NCBI GenBank assembly: GCA_002490525.1
Contig: DKUE01000022.1
Span: 1-30,057, forward strand
Direction: 5' to 3'
Source: Ruminococcaceae bacterium UBA7212
GTDB taxonomy: Bacteria; Bacillota; Clostridia; Oscillospirales; Acutalibacteraceae
Length of the DNA: 30,057 bases
Below are positions 25,599 through 30,057 of the stretch, one piece after another. A program made the translations under genes and the position numbers. The notes under the pieces are model-generated. The model saw only the letters and a program-made list of their open reading frames with translations, had not been told where the DNA came from and ran no database searches. Every line of letters begins with the position of its first letter. Position 1 is the stretch's first letter.

Positions 25599-25643
25599 GT
25601 TTCCCTTGTTTTTGCCCTTATTAAAGTAGAAAACAAGGGAAAC
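25599..25643 (-). promoter_or_regulatory. Perfect 14-bp stem-loop in the methyltransferase leader
   Basis: Arms 25599-25612 and 25630-25643 pair perfectly (GTTTCCCTTGTTTT with its complement), loop 17 bases. It lies just downstream of the predicted start of transcription and 35 bases before the start codon. No T-run follows, so it is not a standard terminator; an RNA-level control element is possible. Confidence 0.65.
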
Positions 25644-25656
25644 TTGTATGAAATCG

Positions 25657-25685
25657 TATAAAGGGATAAGACGGACACATTACAA
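25657..25685 (-). promoter_or_regulatory. Possible promoter of the methyltransferase gene
   Basis: On the minus strand TTGTAA (25680-25685) and TTTATA (25657-25662) are 17 bases apart. Confidence 0.45.
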
Positions 25686-25777
25686 TAAATCCTTTGTCTT
25701 CAAGCGTTATAGAGGATTTAATTAATGCACTATGTGGAGTGATAACCACTTATGCAATCGTGGTTTTCAAACTCCAA

Positions 25778-26122
25778 TTACCGACGTATTAAAACACCGT
25801 TCATAAACCGTGTTTCGTTATGTGTTTCATATACGATTGCCTTTTCTTCTTCTGTGCATCCAATCAGTATTTTGATTTCTGAATCTTTTTTTATCAAATC
25901 TACAATACACATGATTGCATCAATCTTTTTTTCACCGCTTCCAACCCATACATCTATCCCTGCACCATCCATAGATGATGTATCTTTTAAATATCCATAA
26001 TCAACTCTATAAATGAAATTCGGATACTTGGGATGTGCAGTTCCTTTCGGTCTATCAATTACAATTTCTGAATTGGCAACCAATTCATCTAATGCTTCCC
26101 AAAATTCTCTATTATTTTGCAT
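25778..26122 (-). CDS. Small inorganic-pyrophosphatase-like protein
   Basis: A 114-residue protein resembling the core of family I inorganic pyrophosphatase. IDRPKGTAHPKYPNFIYRVD is followed by YGYLKDTSSMDGAGIDVWVG, which lines up with the YGY and DGDPxD region of the true enzyme. The middle aspartate of DGDPxD is alanine here (DGAGID), and the protein is about 60 residues shorter than the enzyme, so ordinary pyrophosphatase activity is doubtful. Short proteins of this type do occur in Clostridia as stand-alone genes; their role is not known to me. The ATG has GAGGGA 8 bases upstream. It lies 34 bases after the acetyltransferase gene and is probably co-transcribed with it. Confidence 0.75.
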   Translation of the reverse strand: MQNNREFWEALDELVANSEIVIDRPKGTAHPKYPNFIYRVDYGYLKDTSSMDGAGIDVWVGSGEKKIDAIMCIVDLIKKDSEIKILIGCTEEEKAIVYETHNETRFMNGVLIRR

Positions 26123-26156
26123 TTCATTAATCCCTCACAAACCGGAATTCATACAA

Positions 26157-26678
26157 TTACACGATAAGTGAATACATCAATTCACGCACGGTTTCATCCT
26201 TTTGGGGATAAACTCTAATGCCGTTATCACTTTCGAGTTTTAGCCCTATTTTCTCCATCACGCGAGATGATGCTATATTCCTATAGTCACAGTTGGCGAT
26301 AAGTTTTTGAACTTGTAAGATATTGAGAGCAAAATCCTTTAATGCCATAGCAGCTTCTGTGGCGTACCCATTGTTCCAATACTTTTTATTCAATATCCAT
26401 CCTAAATCACCGCTGTCACGATTATCACTCAAATAAACAGAGATTTGACCAATCAGTTTGCCATCCGGTTCTATAGCAAATTCATAGAAGCTCGGCACGT
26501 CCTTTTCCCACTCTTTCGTTATGTTCGATAAAAAATCTGCAGTTTCCTCAATTTTACGAGGCAAGTGATACATATACAAGGTGTTCTCTTTGTCCGAAGC
26601 ATATTCATGCATACTATCTAAATCTGAAAGATCCAATGGACGCAATAGTAATCTTTCTGTTTTTATTTCAGGATACAT
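26157..26678 (-). CDS. GNAT-family N-acetyltransferase (RimJ/RimL type)
   Basis: Probable acetyl-CoA-dependent acetyltransferase of 173 residues in the RimJ/RimL-like branch (Acetyltransf_3), whose known members modify ribosomal proteins, other proteins or small molecules. The start IKTERLLLRPLDLSDLDSMH is the standard opening of this branch. The middle has GQISVYLSD and DLGWILNKKYWNNGYATEA, the acetyl-CoA-binding motif A in its NNGYATEA form, then NIASSRVMEKIGLKLE, motif B. I choose the ATG at 26678, which has GGAG 9 bases upstream; a GTG at 26693 overlaps that site. A consensus promoter lies about 40 bases upstream. It is AT-rich. Confidence 0.9.
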   Translation of the reverse strand: MYPEIKTERLLLRPLDLSDLDSMHEYASDKENTLYMYHLPRKIEETADFLSNITKEWEKDVPSFYEFAIEPDGKLIGQISVYLSDNRDSGDLGWILNKKYWNNGYATEAAMALKDFALNILQVQKLIANCDYRNIASSRVMEKIGLKLESDNGIRVYPQKDETVRELMYSLIV

Positions 26679-26716
26679 GACTGTACGCTCCACAAATTCT
26701 AATTTGTCTTTAAATT

Positions 26717-26745
26717 ATTATATCACTTTAATTTTATTCTATCAA
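26717..26745 (-). promoter_or_regulatory. Sigma-A promoter of the GNAT/pyrophosphatase-like pair
   Basis: On the minus strand TTGATA (26740-26745) and TATAAT (26717-26722) are 17 bases apart, about 38 bases before the start codon. Confidence 0.8.
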
Positions 26746-26800
26746 TAATTAGCTGGATATATGAACCCACAAAATCGATGGACATACCCCAGGACAAGTC

Positions 26801-26835
26801 ATTCGTAAAAAAGGGACTGTCCCCTTTTTACGAAT
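26801..26835. repeat. Palindromic GGGGACAGTCCC repeat, copy 2
   Basis: A 35-base palindrome with 17-base arms (26801-26817 with 26819-26835), one mismatch. Its core is the inverted copy of the repeat at 22645-22675. It is intergenic here, between the acetyltransferase promoter and the recombinase remnant. Confidence 0.85.
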
Positions 26836-26924
26836 ACCGATGTGGTTTTATAATCCTTGCCGTAAACGTGATAGATTTATCAATTTCGAAACTTGTCATT
26901 CCTTCCCGGTGAAGATGGCGGAAA

Positions 26925-26993
26925 CCGAAGCTTCGCTTCGGGCATTTGCTTCGCAAATCTTTGCAATTTTTTGTCCCTTTTGCTTCGCAAAAG
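26925..26993. repeat. Cluster of three mini-hairpins with TTC-containing loops
   Basis: Three perfect short hairpins: CCGAAG/CTTCGG (26925-26941), ATTTGC/GCAAAT (26944-26958) and CTTTTGC/GCAAAAG (26977-26993). Each centres on GCTTCGC. TGTCATTC, seen at the other palindromic repeats, lies just upstream at 26894-26901. Confidence 0.6.
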
Positions 26994-27032
26994 ATGGACA
27001 CGCGGTTTCGATTACCGCTAAACTTCCTAAAG

Positions 27033-27065
27033 ATATAAAAAAGCACCCTTACGGATGCTTTTTTA
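27033..27065 (-). terminator. Rho-independent terminator after the FtsK/recombinase fragment
   Basis: AAAAAAGCA and TGCTTTTTT flank a short GC core with loop (plus strand reads AAAGCACCCTTACGGATGCT). On the minus strand the hairpin AAAAAGCATCCGTAAGGGTGC is followed by TTTTTTATA. It overlaps the stop codon and probably came with the recombinase gene end. Confidence 0.75.
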
Positions 27066-27227
27066 TATGGTGGAACATAACGCACGGTGTCCGAACACCT
27101 CTCCATCAGCGGAAAGGCTGTCAAGGTCAGACAGTGTTACCGTGCGATTATCCCCTGAATAGTTAAATGTTATGATGATTTTATCATCATAAAGAAAAAT
27201 GGAATTTACGAATGTTTCTATAAGGGT
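27063..27227 (-). pseudogene. C-terminal remnant of a large serine recombinase
   Basis: The last ~54 codons of the open frame do not read like an FtsK end. They match the C-terminal tail of clostridial large serine recombinases (Tn4451 TnpX-like/phage integrase type): an ETFVNSIFLYDDKIIITFNY core, then SGDNRTVTLSDLDS and a final FGHRALCSTI. The catalytic serine domain and recombinase domain are absent, so this is a fragment. It is fused in frame to the ATPase after LLMATQS (junction about 27227-27230) and brings its own terminator. The assignment rests on recall of the family's conserved tail. Confidence 0.72.
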
Positions 27228-28271
27228 TGACTGCGTAGCCATAAGCAGATGAATACCAAAAGCACGACCTTCGGTAACAATTCTCTTGGTAAGTTCAGCA
27301 CAATTCATAGCTACTTTTCGGTTAGTAGCGTCATTAAATAGTATTTGGAACTCGTCCATAATCACCAAAATTCTCGGTAAAGGTTGTCCTGTTGCCTGAG
27401 TATAACCTTTTAAGCTCGTTTGTCCTGCATCCTTAAACATAGAACCTCGATGCTCCATTTCAGCAACAAGGTTTTCAAGGATACTTTCTCCGAACTCTTG
27501 CATAGCATCTAGTGCAAGTAATTGAATATGTGGTAACTTTACAGATTCATAGATTTTGAACTCTGTACCACTTTTAAAATCCATTAAATACAAGTGAAGT
27601 TGGTCAGGACTATAGTGCAGCATACTACTCATAATTAAAGTATGGAGCAAGGTGGATTTACCTGAACCCGTAGCACCTGCTATTAAACCGTGATGCGAAG
27701 AACCCTCACCGATAGTAATATTTACAATATTATCGCCATCACCAATGCCTACAGGTATCTTCATTGATTTTGATGAGTCATAAGAGAACAAATCTTTAGA
27801 AAGAATATCTTTGAAAGATAGTCCTTGCTTTTTAATTGTTTCGCTCTTATCTACATAATCGTTGATAAAGTCATAAATTTCATTGAAAGTAAGTTGATTA
27901 GGTGTGTTAATTTGCAGATTATACGGTAATAATCCGTAATGCCCATCTTTATAATCAACAGAAACACAATATTTTAAGATTTGTTCAATTCTTTCGTCAA
28001 TGCTTTCATACCTTGAGAAAGTAATGTTAGGATTGTAACAAATAACTGTAAATACTCCGCACTTATTACCGTTTCTCAAAATATTTGTAAGCAGATCAAT
28101 ACTTCTGCCATCCATACCGCTCGGGAAATCATACAGAACTAAAAGAGTAATCGGTTCTGCACGATTAGGAGTGTTCAAATTGTAGTCAAGAATGTCTTTA
28201 TATCTATTGCCTAATTTTTCTTGAATGAACTCATCTATCTGCAAATTTATTTTTTGCAAACGCTCATACAT
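27063..28271 (-). pseudogene. FtsK/SpoIIIE-type ATPase, 3' part (second repeat and ATPase core), truncated
   Basis: Downstream part of the FtsK/SpoIIIE-like gene, in a different frame from the upstream part. From the ATG at 28271 there are 402 codons: a repeat domain with LLVLYDFPSGMD (about residue 46) and ILRNGNKCGVFTVICY, then the ATPase core. Walker A is LIAGATGSGKSTLL (about 194-207), Walker B is RILVIMDEFQILF (about 298-310), and GRAFGIHLLMATQS is the sensor strand of FtsK/HerA-type motors. The family's remaining C-terminal part is missing; the frame runs into a recombinase tail. True coding sequence extends upstream of this ATG to about 28335 (CSPETFDQKIYTNQEA), so the ATG is internal and no ribosome binding site supports it. 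Confidence 0.8.
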
Positions 28272-30031
28272 AGCTTCTTGATTTGTATAAATTTTCTGAT
28301 CAAATGTTTCAGGAGAACACTTACGGAAATCAAGGAAATATATTCAATATGAGAATCAAGTTCCATAGAGTCTTTTGCTTCAATAAGTTTTCTAATAAGA
28401 GGAGAGAAGGCAATGCCTCTATTCTTAATACCCTCGAAGATAAGCATATACTTACTAAAGAACTTGGCGAATTCGATTTTTTCAGGCATTGTGTAATAAA
28501 CCAACGGCAAACCACAGTATATAAAATCGTCACCTTTTTGATTTACTACAGTTGATAAATCAATAATAGACTGCAAACTCTGCTGATATTCTCTTGATAG
28601 ATTATCATCGTTATTAGGAAGATAGGAAATAAGAGTATAAATTCCACATTTGCTACCGTTTCTCAAGACATTACGGAGTTCTGCAAGCGTTCTTTCGTCA
28701 AAGCCGCTCGGAAAATCATAAAGCACAACAAGTTCAACATTAAGATTATAATCAGGGGTGCTTTGTGCGTAATCAAATATGTTTTCATATTGATTACCGA
28801 GCTTGTCTTGTAAAATATTTTCAATTTTTTCATTTAATTTCCTAATTTTGTCAGCAACTTCATCTTTAGAAATGTAAATCTTTTCGCCAAAAAGTTCAGG
28901 CAATTTTTTCTTTGCATCAAAGAACGGAAAAATACTATTACCACGATTTTCAGGATCAACTATGGTATAAGTTAATTTTTCCACCGGACACGAGGAAAGT
29001 AAACCATACAGAATAGAATGAGTAAAAGACTGAACCATAGAAGTATTACTTCGGTCATTCATAATCATCCATACTGGGGCATTTCGTGTTGACATCATAA
29101 TGGGTAATCTAATTGATCCATTTACTAAAAGTTTTGAACATTTTTCTTTGATAATAGATGCAACAATCTTGGATTGCACAAAAAAGTCTACCGGATAATC
29201 TAAATAGCACATATTCAACACTTCATCTTGAATTTCACTTGAAGCGTTTACTTTGTGGACTACTTTCGCATAGTTCGCCATAATAGTACACAAGTAATCA
29301 ACAAACTCGTCAGGAAGTACATTATCAAGGTCTGTGCAAATCTTATCTGCCACTTTGTCCAATGTTGCAGAATGATTGCTTTCAAAAGTTGCAGCTTCGT
29401 TCTTCTGTCTCTCAACCATACTGCCACGCTGAGTAAAATAATCTTCTTTGAGTGTGGCAAGATTTTCTTCGGTTAAAGGCGGTAGCATTTCCTCAATTTC
29501 TTTAACAAAAGCGACTACCGTATTTCTCAAGATTATAAGCTCTTCGTAATCTTTTTTGCGTTGGCTTGAGAACAAATAGTTTAATCCGTTGATAAGACCA
29601 GGAAGAATATCCTCAGAATACTTCTTATAAAGAATCTTGAAACTGTCTTTTATTTTACCAAGCGTTTCGAAATAGTCGGTTGCATCTTCATAAGCATCAC
29701 TTGTGGTATCTGACAAAAGTTCCTCTTTTTTCTTCTTGGTTTTAACATAATATTTGTCTACGCTTGAGAGCTTTTCATCCAACTTGTTGATTTCAGCAAG
29801 TATTTTTTTTGCATCAGCAATAGTTTGTTTTGATTTGCTTTGCACCGAAGAACAGTTTGCTTTGTATGTACTGTCTAAATTTGATAAGGCACTACTATGC
29901 CTGTTTTGAAGCAATCTTTTGTCCTTATCATAGTTTGTCTGTGTAGTGTTAATTAAAGTTTCAGCACTATCTGCAAACGCATTTAAGTCAGTAATCAAAG
30001 CAATTATTTCACTTTGAGCTAAAGCCTTCAT
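28247..30031 (-). pseudogene. FtsK/SpoIIIE-type ATPase, 5' part with coiled coil, frameshifted
   Basis: Upstream part of the same gene, 594 codons from an ATG with AGGAG and AAAGGAAGG upstream. Residues 1 to about 130 and 170-230 are Lys/Glu-rich helices typical of a coiled coil (KKILAEINKLDEKLSSVDKY). A domain follows from about 290, with LTYTIVDPENRGNSIFPFF and then LVVLYDFPSGFDERTL (about 437) and LRNGSKCGIYTLISY. This resembles a nucleotide-binding FtsK-like fold that has lost its Walker A. The same block recurs in the 3' part, so the protein had tandem divergent domains before an active one, as in EssC/EccC-type ATPases. After EYIS (near 28340) the frame is wrong and gives a 28-residue nonsense tail. 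AT-rich; the function of the intact protein is unknown to me. Confidence 0.8.
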
Positions 30032-30057
30032 AAATGCCTTCCTTTCTCCTGAATAGG

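Larger units (their letters stand above)
26694..27062. other. Intergenic region with promoter, palindromic repeats and hairpins
   Basis: No gene is supported in these 369 bases. They hold the acetyltransferase promoter (26717-26745), repeat copy 2 (26801-26835), three mini-hairpins with TTC loops (26925-26993) and a terminator (27033-27065). Open frames on both strands here run through the palindromes and look spurious. Confidence 0.7.

Noticed and set aside
26828..27166. Overlapping open frames on both strands between the GNAT gene and the recombinase remnant
   Set aside because: They run through palindromes and hairpins, have no ribosome binding site and no recognisable domain.
28247..28345. 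Programmed frameshifting in the FtsK-like gene
   Set aside because: No slippery heptamer in the right phase and no following structure were seen; the TA expansion explains the data better.

Overview
The window looks like a chromosomal segment of an anaerobic Gram-positive bacterium of the class Clostridia (an Oscillospirales/Ruminococcaceae-like lineage is my guess). The division and cell-wall (dcw) cluster has the Firmicutes arrangement starting with mraZ and lacks ftsA. MurE carries the DNPR motif typical of meso-diaminopimelate-adding enzymes. Ribosome binding sites are strong AGGAGG types, several genes start with TTG, and promoters match the sigma-A consensus with 17-base spacers. Every gene I can support is on the minus strand, so the biological reading direction is from high to low coordinates. 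No rRNA, tRNA or CRISPR array was recognised.

Layout in reading direction. (1) 30057-27063: an AT-rich FtsK/SpoIIIE-type ATPase gene with an N-terminal coiled coil and two tandem copies of a divergent domain. It is broken by a frameshift near 28331-28343, and its 3' end is replaced by the last ~54 codons of a large serine recombinase. (2) 27062-24872: a hairpin-rich intergenic stretch, then an AT-rich group: a GNAT acetyltransferase, a small pyrophosphatase-like protein and a SAM methyltransferase. (3) 24673-21105: an operon-like run behind a clear promoter: membrane protein, a protein-kinase-like gene stopped by an internal UAG, a GNAT acetyltransferase whose first codons come from an inserted palindromic repeat, a Nudix hydrolase and a DinB-like protein. 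(4) 20784-19117: ilvD, with its own promoter and terminator. (5) 18626-15806: a trkA-trkH potassium uptake operon. (6) 15347-1157: the dcw cluster mraZ-rsmH-ftsL-ftsI-murE-murF-mraY-ftsW-murG-murA-ftsQ-ftsZ, with a sigma-A promoter and MraZ-box-like repeats before mraZ, a second promoter before ftsZ and a strong terminator after it. (7) 983-87: a membrane-anchored XRE-family regulator.

The dcw genes work together. MurA starts UDP-MurNAc precursor synthesis, MurE and MurF build the stem peptide, MraY and MurG make lipid I and lipid II, and FtsW with the class B PBP polymerise and cross-link septal peptidoglycan. FtsQ and FtsL scaffold this machinery and FtsZ organises the ring. murD, murB and murC are not in the cluster.

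The most interesting material is outside the dcw cluster: the FtsK/recombinase chimera, the palindromic repeat captured as coding sequence, the nonsense codon in the kinase activation loop, and a multi-stem palindromic element between trkA and ilvD. I did not find a complete, clearly new defence or mobile system; the FtsK-like gene is the best candidate for a remnant of one.
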